DNA from: Magnaporthiopsis rhizophila
Lineage: Eukaryota; Ascomycota; Sordariomycetes; Magnaporthales; Magnaporthaceae
Direction of reading: 5' to 3'
DNA length: 64,000 nucleotides
Assembly (NCBI GenBank): GCA_003049465.1
Contig: PYSS01000015.1
Location: 324,807 to 388,806, forward strand
The number at the start of each line of letters is the position of its first letter. The first letter of the stretch is position 1. The notes under the pieces are model-generated. The model was not told the origin of the DNA. It worked only from the letters and a program-made list of their open reading frames with translations, and searched no databases. This document shows, one piece after another, positions 53,124 to 63,003 of this stretch. Made by a program: the position numbers and the translations under genes.

Positions 53124-54296
53124 TGTGCGTCAAGACACGACAGGTGAACTTGGTCAAATGGCTAAATGCGACTTTCTCGTGATTCTGGAGCGTGTCTGCA
53201 AAGGTTTGGGACCTGGAGATTGGGTGATGAACCCAAGTCGTTAGGCATGGGAGCCGACTCTAAAGACGGTGATTTGGCGGGCAAGTGATCGGAAGCACTT
53301 AACGCGTCGCGTCTGGGCTCTTCTGGATCGCGCACGTACCGCCCTGTAGCTCCACCAACGACGTACGGCCCGCACTCCGATGCTCCAAAGCGGGAGTGGG
53401 GCAATGCTCCTTGCTTTAATTGCCCCTCACAAGGCCCTTTCCTGCCCTGGCCGACCCCTCCTCATCCAGACCTCGCCAAACCCAGCCACAGTCCCCAGGG
53501 AGAGGGCCTGCAGCCCGCATAAACAGGAGGGGGATAATAGGAATTATGAAGGCATATAAGAAACAGAGGAAGTAAGACAGGAGAATAAGAAAAGACCGAG
53601 GAAATAAAAAGGATACAAGAAATATGAAGGAGACATCCTACCAGGATGAGGGTGTAGGTACCTGGCTTAAACAATGGGAATTCCGATCAGGATTGCGGAC
53701 TGCAGATGTTTGTAACCGCTCTAGGTGTCAGCCAAACGCCACCGATCGGACCTCTCGATGCTAGGCTCTTGGTTGGATGCTACCGAGCTCCCAGGCGTGA
53801 CAGGTTGTAGGGCAGTCGCTAATTGTGAGCCGAACGCAACCTAGAGGATTGGTGGTTTGATAGCAGCATGCATCACATTTGATATGCAACCCCACCATTG
53901 CCCCTACTATCGGTAGTGGTGCATGCTTGCCCTTCGGCCCAGTCCCCCCACCTCCGTCGCAAACCACAAGACCTTCCCTCCCAACCTAACTTCTCCCTAC
54001 CTGCTACTCTGCGCATAACCGCTGTGCTGGCCCACCGTCCGTGCTAGCCGTGCAGTTTCCCACTAGAGGTCCCCCCGAGGGACTGGAAGGCCTGCCCGCC
54101 TGCCCGCCCGCCAACACCCATAGCCGCCCGCCGCCGCCGTCGGACTACCATCCACCTATCTCCAACCGCACTGGGTCTCGTCGCATGTCAACTCGACAGC
54201 GCGGAGATCCCGCAACGTCGACTTCAGCCTCCGCCAGAACCGAGACGGCTAGATCTGCCCATCCAACCAGCTGAGAACCCCAATCGCAGCGCAACG
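53124..54296. other. Divergent promoter region RFC2 / UBE2Z-like
   Basis: About 1.17 kb between divergent genes. It includes a purine-rich stretch at 53540-53640 and a C-rich leader near 54060-54150. No further gene was recognised. Confidence 0.5.
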
Positions 54297-56243
54297 ATGG
54301 CGGACCAATCCATCATCCGGATCACCAAGGTGAGTGAGGGGCCCTCCGTACCTTGAGCCAGAACGGCGTTTGCGCCCGTGTTTCCCAACGCGCACGAATG
54401 GCGGCACTCTTGGAAACTGACCCGCGTCCCGCCGCACCCTTGTATTACAGGAGTTGAGTGATATTCAGAAGAACTCGGATTTGTGTAAGAGCACCCTCGC
54501 TATCGCTGCACCCCTTCGCGACGCGCGCCGTGGCACGCCTGTCTGCCGAAACTCACTGACACCTGGACGTCGATATAGCGCTCGCCGTTGCCTGTAGGGA
54601 TGTCGACGTCAGAAACGTGAAGGCCATGATTATTGGCCCGCACGAGACGCCGTACGAGTTCGGGTTCTTCGAGGTACGTCCGCGCTGCCACTTATGATCA
54701 TGGAAACGACGGAGACTCCAATCTATGTCCAATTCCTTTGCTGACTGGTCTTGCAGTTCACGTTCAGGTTTGGCAAAGGTCAGCGATCCCGGAATACTCC
54801 TATATCGAATTCATCTCTCTGGGTGTTTGCGCATGCAATTGTACCTAACGCGCTCGCGGTCACTACCATGCGTCTAGATTATCCTCGCAAATCGCCCACG
54901 GTGACAGCGATAACGACCAACGGAGGACGCACTCGCTTCAACCCCAACATCTATGCGGCCGGCAAGGTCTGCCTGTGAGTGACCATCCAACAGATCCCCT
55001 TCATATTTCAGGATCGATCACTGACCGGACACAGATCCATTCTAGGGTAATCGATATCCTCCAACAGCCGTCCCCTCGGGTTTGCCCATCAATACTGACG
55101 TTTGTGTAGCACATGGCGGGGCGACCGGGGCGAGGAGTGGTCGGCCGCTCAGGGACTCGAGTCGATATTGTTGTCGATTCAGAGCTTGATGTCTTCAAAT
55201 CCGTATGAGAACGAGCCGGGATTCGAGGATGCCAACGAGCCTTCGGACAAGAAGAACCAGAAGGATTACGTACAGAAGGTTACTATCTTCCCATTCCAAA
55301 CTGCCCAGGCTTTGGTGACATTACCCCTGATATGGCGGTAGGTGGCTGACTTGAATTCACGTGCCAGATCCGACACGAGACCCTGCGCATTAGCGTTATC
55401 CAGAGGCTAGAAGATTACCTAGGCATACAGGCAGATGGAACCATTCCGCCGCCCGTGGTCGTCGACAAGGAGGAAGAAGAGATGGATCTCGAGGAAGTAG
55501 AGGGCATGAATGTTCCCTTCGAGCCATTTAAGGACCTGTGCAAACGCCGGTTCCTCTGGTACTACGACTCGTACCTCAACAGTATCCAGAAGGCGAAGGA
55601 GGAAGTCAAGGACGGCTACCCATTCGCGAGGATGCCTTTTGAAGGCTCGCACAACTCTATGGAGGGCAGGTTTAACTACTCGGAGCTCGAGAGAAGGCTG
55701 AGGAACCTCAAACAGGCCCTGGATGCCGAGGCCCTGGGCTGGGCCACTGAAGGTCTTACCCCCAAGGCCAAGGACTCCACAGTGGCCGTCAACCTGCAGC
55801 GCCAGTTCGAGCAAGTTGTCGAGAACTTCAAGCGCAACGACATCCCACACAACGTGGAGCTTGCCGAGAATAACCCGTTCGTCTGGGTGCTGACGTATTT
55901 CGGAGCCCCCATGACGAATCTCGACGGCGGTCTGTTCCGCATCATCATTCGATTCAGCCCCCGATTTCCCGAGGAGCAGCCGCGGGTCAACTTTGAGACA
56001 CGCATCTTCCATCACAGGATTGCGGCAGACGGGGCCGCGTGCTACTTTGCCCCGCTGACTCGCCGAGAGGACGTCAAGTCGCATATCGACGCCATCATCG
56101 GGGCTCTGGAGGAGGAGCAACCGCCGTACGACCCCAGAACGCTGGTCAACCCCGAGGCATTCAAGCTCTACTGGGGCTCGGCTGAGGACAGGAAGATCTA
56201 CAATCGGCGTCTGCGGCGGTCGGTGCAGCAATCTTTAGAGTGA
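54297..56243 (+). CDS. UBE2Z-like ubiquitin-conjugating enzyme with a second C-terminal UBC-like domain
   Basis: Predicted E2 enzyme. Proposed eight exons: 54297-54329, 54451-54484, 54579-54673, 54757-54778 (22 nt), 54878-54974, 55035-55046 (12 nt), 55110-55278 and 55368-56243, giving 445 aa with matching phases throughout. The first UBC domain carries the UBE2Z-type active site NPNIYAAGKVCLSILGTW (active Cys93), then LLSIQSLMSSNPYENEPGFE and KIRHETLRISVI. A charged linker follows. Residues about 300-445 look like another UBC fold: VWVLTYFGAPMTNLDGGLFR, then FSPRFPEEQPRVNF, FHHRIAADGAACYFAP (Cys379 at the active-site position, HPN replaced by HHR), and LVNPEAFKLYW before the last helix. The donor after DYVQK (GTTACT) is weak. 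The stop TGA overlaps a GTGAGT donor, so a short last exon is possible. Confidence 0.85.
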
Positions 56244-57119
56244 GTACAACCTGCCTCGCGATGCAAGGACGGGTCATGCTCGGCGCTGGCTTTCTAGCAT
56301 CCTCTGTACATGGCGTCGTCTAACAGTGCTGCTAGGGACCTCTGATTCGTTTAATGGATGCCACTATTACCACGCACCGCTGCCGCCTGACGACCGTCTG
56401 CTAAGTCACGTTCCCCTTTTATGGCTCACACCACTATTCTTTCCTTGTCATCACCTATCTTCGTGTATCTTCTCGGCACCGTCACGGCGTTTGCGTTACA
56501 GGCTGGCTGGGGTTTGGCCGGACATACCAGGTACCAATTGCAGGAATATCTTTGCCATTAGGCGTCACATGCGTTCTTTTTTTCTTTTTTTTCTTTTTTT
56601 CGTCTACCTATTTTTATGCCTTAGCCATCGCGTTTGAACAAGCAATGCGTTAGCTAGGTCGCTGATCTGGGAGGAGGCGACACACCCTTATTGGGTTGTG
56701 GGTTCGCCAAGATAAACTCTCGCTGCCTGCCAGATCCAGACACGCCACCCTTTGAAGCACAATCAATGCAGAGCATGCTTTCAATAATATGGGAAAGGCT
56801 CAAGTTTATAAAGGGCATTCAGCGGAAATAAACGCCATGGAATGATAAGCGCAATTAATGGGCACACATAAATGTCAGTGGCTCTCTCGGCTGGCTTGTG
56901 ATTACGCCAGGGAGGGGGAGGTTCCTCCGGGGGCCCTCCTCGGGCAGATTACAAGGCCAATGAATGCCCACTTGGAAGATCCATTGAACTCCCCAGACGC
57001 CTATGTAGAAATGATTTATTCGTCGCTGCGCACTCTCGGCTGCCGCTCGAATATCCCATCCCTAACCTGTCTGTCCGACAGACTTGGTGACCTGGTGGAG
57101 TCGACCGGGCGTTTTTATG
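56244..57119. other. Intergenic, tail-to-tail UBE2Z-like / hypothetical
   Basis: About 875 bases between convergent genes with a T-rich stretch near 56576-56605. A cryptic last exon of the E2 gene could start at 56334. No other gene was seen. Confidence 0.5.
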
Positions 57120-58220
57120 TCAGGTTGGAGATTTTGGCTTTTTGGGCTTCTTATCCAGCCTGTCGCGACCGGGCATGTACGGCGAGGCCACCCCGACGAG
57201 TTTTTGTGCCTGCTGTGGTGGTGGGCCCCCTTGCTGTTGCCGCTGGTCACCCTTGAACTCGTACACGCCTCCGGGACCAACGACCCGAGGCGTCCCCAGG
57301 TCCGGTCTTGTCAGCTGCTCGTTGTGTAGCTTCTCTAGCGACTCGCCCACGACCGCGTACTGCGCCCAGTTGATAGGTGGACAGCGGACGACGTTTTGCC
57401 GTTGCGGCAGCTCACGCCAGGGTGGCTGCTGCGGCTTGGCGCCTCCTTTATTTTTCCTCCTTTTCTTTTTTGCTTGGATGCCCGAGTCTGTTCCGTTGGC
57501 ACTACTCTCACCGGTAGCAGGCTGTTTGCCCTTGACTACATCGCCCGAAGTAGGATCATCGGCGTGCTCCGCGACGCCGTCGTCGTTCTCTGAGGAACCT
57601 GAGTCAGAGTCGGAGTCGTCACCGTCCCCACTCGTGCCAAAAAGCGTCGGCGCGGCGGGCGCCGTGCTCACGCGGCCCTCGGCGAGGTCGCGCAGGAAGG
57701 CGTCCGGGTCCTCGAGCGCCGCGGCCTTTGCGCGGCTCAGGCGGGCGACGTCGGCGGCGGCGCGGGCGCGCTGGATCTGCAGCACCGAGATGGCGCTCTT
57801 GAGGGCGAGCACGTCCGGGTTCGCGTCGAAGTCGAGGGGAAGCGGCGGGGGCGGGGCCTCGAGCGCGCCCGCGGCCTGCGCCGGCTGGGACGAGTGCGTG
57901 AGGGCGACGCGGTTGGCGGCGAAGAAGGTCATGGCCGACGGCGACGGGTCGACCGTGTAGTGGGTGCTGCTGCCCGAGGTGGTCGGCACGGGGACTGCGG
58001 GGCCGGCGAGGCGGGAGGCGCGCAGAGTTGGGGTTATCGGGCTTACCGGGGGCGGGGGCGGGAATTCCGCGCGCGCGCCTCCGCCCGACGGACCCTGCCC
58101 GTCTCCATTTGCCGTTTCCCCGGGCGCCGATGCAGAGGGCGGCTGCCCTGCGCCCGTAGCTGGGTCGCTATTTGATGCCGCTGTCAGCGTGCTGCCGGTC
58201 GCGATGCTCAGAGTAGGCAT
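57120..58220 (-). CDS. Conserved fungal hypothetical protein, 366 aa
   Basis: Single-exon frame beginning MPTLSIATGS. The first 85 residues are low-complexity (Pro, Gly, Ser). A conserved-looking block follows: MTFFAANRVALTHSSQP, DFDANPDVLALKSAISVLQ, RARAAADVARLSRAKAAAL and DPDAFLRDLAEGR, mostly helical. A Ser/Asp acidic stretch and a basic signal (AKKKRRKNKGG) come next, then a C-terminal block ELPQRQNVVRCPPINWAQYA followed by VVGESLEKLHNEQL. The basic signal suggests a nuclear protein. I have the impression of a widespread Pezizomycotina protein of unknown function. The antisense frame is open for 272 codons but is a composition shadow. Confidence 0.7.
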   Translation of the reverse strand: MPTLSIATGSTLTAASNSDPATGAGQPPSASAPGETANGDGQGPSGGGARAEFPPPPPVSPITPTLRASRLAGPAVPVPTTSGSSTHYTVDPSPSAMTFFAANRVALTHSSQPAQAAGALEAPPPPLPLDFDANPDVLALKSAISVLQIQRARAAADVARLSRAKAAALEDPDAFLRDLAEGRVSTAPAAPTLFGTSGDGDDSDSDSGSSENDDGVAEHADDPTSGDVVKGKQPATGESSANGTDSGIQAKKKRRKNKGGAKPQQPPWRELPQRQNVVRCPPINWAQYAVVGESLEKLHNEQLTRPDLGTPRVVGPGGVYEFKGDQRQQQGGPPPQQAQKLVGVASPYMPGRDRLDKKPKKPKSPT

Positions 58221-59765
58221 GTTGGTTGTGCCAAGCGAGCGGATTTCTATCGCGGGGTCGGGTGTTAGAACAATAAATGGTAGTGCAGAATCCCTGGCAT
58301 CAGATCTCGGGCATACTGATGCGACGGCAACTCTTGGCGGTTGCGCTTGCCACCAGGCAGCAGTTGGTCGATGACACAGTGCGGGATTCAGATTTGATTG
58401 CTGGGATGCCTACCGCGCGAAGTGGGCCCCGTTGCTTGTCCATCCGCATCAGCAATGTGCCCGTAAGAGTGATGTCGGGTCTGCCAAAATGCTCCGTGAA
58501 CCATTCATGCGATATCGTACAGCGCGCTTTCATGGCATGGCGACGGGAGCGTCGATCTTTAAAATATCGAGGCGCTTTTGCGACACACCAGAGCTTTCTT
58601 CTCAGTCGTTGGCGTCGAGTCTGTCGATGCACGTAATCCAGTGTCGATCCTGACGTTATGCTGGATTAATGCAATTCCTCGTCGCTACCTCTTTTGGCGC
58701 GTCTACCGCGACCCAAGCCATGGCGCACTACAGGTCACAAGGATTATAAACATTATTTTTATGGGTCATTTCCTAATTAGGCCAGGTACCCACGTACATT
58801 CTCACTCATAGGAAATCACACCGAAGCCTATGTATCTTTTGCCACTCCCCACTTGTCAAGTACTTGGCTCACACCAAAACTTGCACCTCGCGCTTGGTAA
58901 CCCCCCGGCACCCGCCAAACTAACGTTTATAATCCCTGTGACCTGTAACTCGGCACCTCCATCACAAGCCCCCCGCACGCCCGCTAGCATCGTCATCTGC
59001 ACGGGCAACTCGACCAAGGATCGACAATTAGCAGCAATAGAAGGTAGCCCAGGAGTATGGCATTATGCATGCAAACCGCGTTTTGATCAACCATGGCATT
59101 CCTCAATTCCCGGTAGATTCTGACCGCCCTTTTCAGCCCACTAGTCACCGCAGGGCGGGCGGGCACCACGCAGGAAACAAAAAAATATGGGAGCCGTGGC
59201 AGCTACCAGGCGGGCGCCAATGTTAATTCTAGAATCCATCCCTTCCTCCACGCCAAGGGCCGAATGTGAACTCCAGACTCGGCCCTCTCGGCTGCAAAAC
59301 GACACCTCATTCGTCCTCCCAGTCCTGGCTTCCACTAGTTCGCCCTGGGTAAGACCTCTAGCATACTTGTCATAGGGCGTGTGAAACTTCAGCCCAACAC
59401 ACCCAGCTCGCGTGTTGAGGCAAAGAGACCTGACAGCTTTGCTGAACCGACTTAAAATGAGTCCAACCCCCGCCCCTCCGCGTCGTCACGCAGGTCCCCA
59501 CCGTGTTGATTTTTACCTTGCAACCTACTTATTACTTTTATGACATCCTCTGCGTATATTCCTTTGCTTATCACAGCCTCCCCACCAACGCACATCTCAT
59601 CGCGGAGTACTCGGCAAGGCCGGTAATACCCCAAAAACCTTGCGCAACACTTTCCGCTATGGACACCCCTAGCGCCCCGTAGATAGAACAGGGCAGAGGA
59701 ACGAACCTTGCAAGGGTGGAAGAGAAAAAAAAAAAAAACGGACGGGATCCGCCTCCTCACAAGCA
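58221..59765. other. Intergenic, 5' sides of two divergent hypothetical genes
   Basis: About 1.5 kb between the minus-strand 366-aa gene and the plus-strand 155-aa gene. It contains several short frames with no family resemblance and an A-run at about 59727-59740 just before the 155-aa gene. Nothing else was recognised. Confidence 0.5.
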
Positions 59766-60233
59766 ATGAGTGACGCGCCGTGTTTGGAACAGACATGCTC
59801 GGGGTCCGGCGGCGCCGATCAAGTGCCAAAATCCAAGGCAGGCGGGCGGGCTGGACGGTTGCGAGTGCTGTCTCAACTCAAAAGCTGGATCACAGTCAGC
59901 GAACCATCTGCCCAGGCCTTCAAACAACACCAAAAGGAATCATACAACAGAGCTGGCGTTAGCCGAGACGACCCAACAGCAAGGACCAAACTACGGGCTC
60001 CGACCGGTAGCATTCCACAGGACGCAATCAAGCCTTCTGGCAAAGGCCCGGATCCCGAGGACGTCGTGAGAATCAAGGCAGCACAGACTCGGGCTTTAAG
60101 ACAGGCCTGCAGCGCCGTTTCTACAGGATCACGAGCATCACAGACCTACTCATCCCGCTCGTCCTCGTCCTTTGGCTCCACTGCTAGCACTGCGGTATCT
60201 TCAACATCCAACACTCCTGGGAGCAAGGGATGA
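59766..60233 (+). CDS. Small Ser-rich hypothetical protein, 155 aa
   Basis: ATG at 59766 in context AGCAATG. Residues 1-35 are Gly/Ser/Lys-rich. A conserved-looking middle reads LSQLKSWITVSEPSAQAFKQ, HQKESYNRAGVSRDDPTART and IPQDAIKPSGKGPDPEDVVR, which is helical then basic. The last 35 residues are almost only Ser, Thr, Ala and Gly. There is no signal peptide or membrane segment. I do not recognise a named family. Codon composition is more GC3-rich than the flanking DNA, which supports coding. A 14-bp tandem repeat begins 48 bases after the stop. Confidence 0.55.
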   Translation: MSDAPCLEQTCSGSGGADQVPKSKAGGRAGRLRVLSQLKSWITVSEPSAQAFKQHQKESYNRAGVSRDDPTARTKLRAPTGSIPQDAIKPSGKGPDPEDVVRIKAAQTRALRQACSAVSTGSRASQTYSSRSSSSFGSTASTAVSSTSNTPGSKG

Positions 60234-61141
60234 TGCGCGGTCGCGGACAGCTAGGTATGGCGCAATTTGGACAGACGACCATATTGCCTCGGCGATATTG
60301 CCTCGGCGATATTGGGCGTCACGGCGCCAAACTAGGGTCTTGCCGCTCATGGATATGATTGTGTGCGGAGCCAGGGAATATGTTCGGAGAACGATGGAGA
60401 TCTCCGGGAAAGCCCGATTTCCCCTTGGATCCACCGGCTTTCCTCAGGTACCGTCAGATATGTATGGTTTGAGCCACCTAATTTCCATTTTCCATCATTT
60501 TTTGTCGCTATGGCGTTCTGGACGTCCAAGAAGATGGAGCCATCCAATGGACAGAAGTTCTCGACATTCAAACACAACCCGCCCAGTAGAATTTTGTAAA
60601 TTCCATCAGATAAACTACTAAAGGATCCATCTAGGTTCACGGAGAAAAGGCTGGCCAGTTATGGTCACTGAAGACCGTGTAGAGATCGATCAGCCCCCGC
60701 CAAACTCGTACAAAGAGATACGTGCAGCTCGAGCACCCGGGACCCATGCCACTGGTTAGCACCATGATGCAACCCTGACCAATCACAGAGTCCACTCTAG
60801 CCTAAAAGAGGAAACCATCTCGATCATTACCCTCGCCACCCCATTATCAATGACGTAATCGAACGAGAAGCCCAAGACTGGTAGTCAATGAATATCAGAA
60901 TATTGAAGTCACCCTGCCATCCTCTCCATTGTATTCCCCTGTCTCTCACCTACAGCCGAGCAAAAGTCCTTGGAAATGCCCCCTTCGCGCGCCAGCACGG
61001 ATTAGTCGCCCGAGCCATCGATTCTAACCAAGGCGAACGGCCGCCTGCCCCCGGAAGAACGGGCACCCAGAGCCAGATCGAGGTACATAGGTACCAAGTA
61101 ACTTGGCTCTCCCCCGCGAACTCTTCCACTCGCCCAGCAAG
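60234..61141. other. Intergenic upstream of the membrane-protein gene
   Basis: About 900 bases, AT-richer than the coding regions, holding the 14-bp tandem repeat and the promoter of the next gene. No gene was recognised. Confidence 0.5.
60281..60314 (+). repeat. 14-bp tandem repeat, 2.4 copies
   Basis: Unit ATATTGCCTCGGCG repeated twice perfectly and followed by ATATTG. It lies in non-coding DNA. Confidence 0.85.
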
Positions 61142-63003
61142 ATGAGTGCCCAGGGAAGCCGCAGCGGCTCACGCGCCAATCGAGGTGGTGAACGCAACTC
61201 GGAGTCCGTCGACGAGCACACCCGCCTGCTCCCAAATCGGCTCGATAGCGATGTCCCCACATACCTGAACCCCGACGACCCGGCCGTGACGCCTTGTAAG
61301 TGGCAAACGCCTTGGCCATGTCTACCGAGGCCAGAGGTTTCCGAGTTGCTTAATGCGAGAAGGGCCCCCAGGACCTCGGCGGAGCTGACGCGAACTATAC
61401 TTACCAGACAACCTGTGGACGGTGCGGCTTATGAGATGGGTCACCGTTCTCCTCGCCATCGTCGCCTTCCTATGGTGGATTCTGCAGTTGGTCTCCATCT
61501 TCATCACGCCGCCCGGCCTGCACGCCCCGGGCTCGGTTTTCTTTGCCTTTGGCTACGCGACAATGTCTCTGGCCGTGCTGGCTGTGGCACTGTTGTTCTT
61601 CGCGGTGCCGTCCAAATCAATCAGGGTGCTTTCTGGAGTCCTCTCGGGCCTGCTGGTTGTCGACGCCATCATCATTCTCGCCGTGACGCATCTCCGGCAA
61701 GAGGAGGCCTTTGTGGGTTCCGCCAGTGTCATATGTAAGTCGATATTCCTGCCCCGCGCCTTCGCGCGTTTTCGTGTTATCTGCCGGCCAACAGCCACTG
61801 TCCCCCACCCAGGCTAATACTCGAATATGACGCACTCCAGGGGCCTTTTTCACGGCTATATGGACACTCGTGGCGGACGAGGTTGTGCAGTGGGGTAAGA
61901 GAGAAGAGGAGGAGCGGTTGACGGGCCGACCGGAGACGCGCCGCACCCTGCTGGAGTGGACCGAGGTCGGCATCTCGAGCATCGTGGTCTTTGTGCTGTG
62001 CATTGCCGCCTCCCTCATGACCTGCACTCTCATCCTCCGGGCCGTCGACTCGGGGCTTCAGCCGCCTGGAGCTAGGTATTGGGTCGACGGCGACAAATAC
62101 CAGATTCACATTTTCTGCGCGGGGAACAATACGGAGCTCGACGAGCCGACCGTGCTGATCGAGGGTGGCGAACGGCCTGTGGAAAATGGCCTATGGCAGT
62201 TCGCCGACAACGCCGTGCAGAACGGGTCCATGACGAGGTACTGCTTTGCCGATCGTCCAGGGTTCGCATGGGTAAGTCTCTACTCCTCATGGGCACAGCC
62301 CATCACCCTTTCCGACTAGACAATTAGAACTCGACTGACTGCCGGTTGTTTGATGCCGCTGCAGAGTGATACGGCTCCCTCGCCTCTGTCGATTGGTATG
62401 GCGACGGACGCCCTCAGCGAGGCGCTCTCGCGGGCAGGCGAGCGCGGTCCCTGGATCTTGATGAGCGCTGGTGTCGGATCGCTCTACTCTCGTGTCTTCT
62501 CGTCTAGGCACGGGAAGGAGACAAAGGGTATCCTAATGATCGACCCGACACACGAAGACCTGCTGCACCGGACTGCCGATCCTGGTCGCGGTTTTCTGCT
62601 CTGGACCCAGGGCGTGTTGGCACCCCTGGGTCTAAAGAGGATCCCCGGCGCCGTGTTTGGCGGCCGGGGCCGGGAGGACCGCGTTTGGGGCAGGTCGGCA
62701 TCGCAGGGCGAAAAGTACATCTTTGCAAAGCTGCAGGAAAGCCTGGTGGCCAACTCGCTCAGCAAGCGCGAGGTCGTGTCGAGCCGGGCGATACAGTACC
62801 GCAAGACCCCTCTGGCCATCGTCAGCTCGGGCGTTCAGATGCGGCAGGACAGCGAGTGGGAGGCGAAGCAGCGCGATCTCGGCACGCTCACGCGGAACCT
62901 GGTCGGCTGGGACGTGGCAGAGGAGGCACCGCATGAGGTTTGGAGAACGTACCAGGGCCGCGAGCTGCTTGAGAAGCGGCTTGCGCAGCTGGTGCGTGCA
63001 TGA
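61142..63003 (+). CDS. Multi-pass membrane protein with degenerate alpha/beta-hydrolase domain, 516 aa
   Basis: Proposed exons are 61142-61295, 61408-61734, 61841-62271 and 62365-63003, giving 516 aa; all donors are GTAAG with CAG acceptors. Residues 1-50 are polar and carry a possible sorting motif EHTRLLPN. About five membrane helices follow (for example VTVLLAIVAFLWWILQLVSI, FGYATMSLAVLAVALLFF, VGISSIVVFVLCIAASLMTC). The C-terminal 300 residues resemble an alpha/beta hydrolase: the strand IHIFCAGN, YCFADRPGFAWSDTAPSPLS, the nucleophile-elbow region ILMSAGVGSLYSRVF (residues 335-349) and GILMIDPTHEDLL. Aligned on the usual HSxGG elbow, the nucleophile Ser position is Gly, and the usual catalytic GH near the C-terminus reads GW. 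I therefore infer a non-hydrolytic protein. Function and compartment are unknown. Confidence 0.78.

Noticed and set aside
57142..57960. 272-codon plus-strand frame
   Set aside because: Antisense to the 366-aa gene; Cys/Ser-rich shadow without a family.
59452..59829. 125-codon minus-strand frame
   Set aside because: Overlaps the start of the 155-aa gene and includes a poly-Phe run from the A-tract; no family resemblance.
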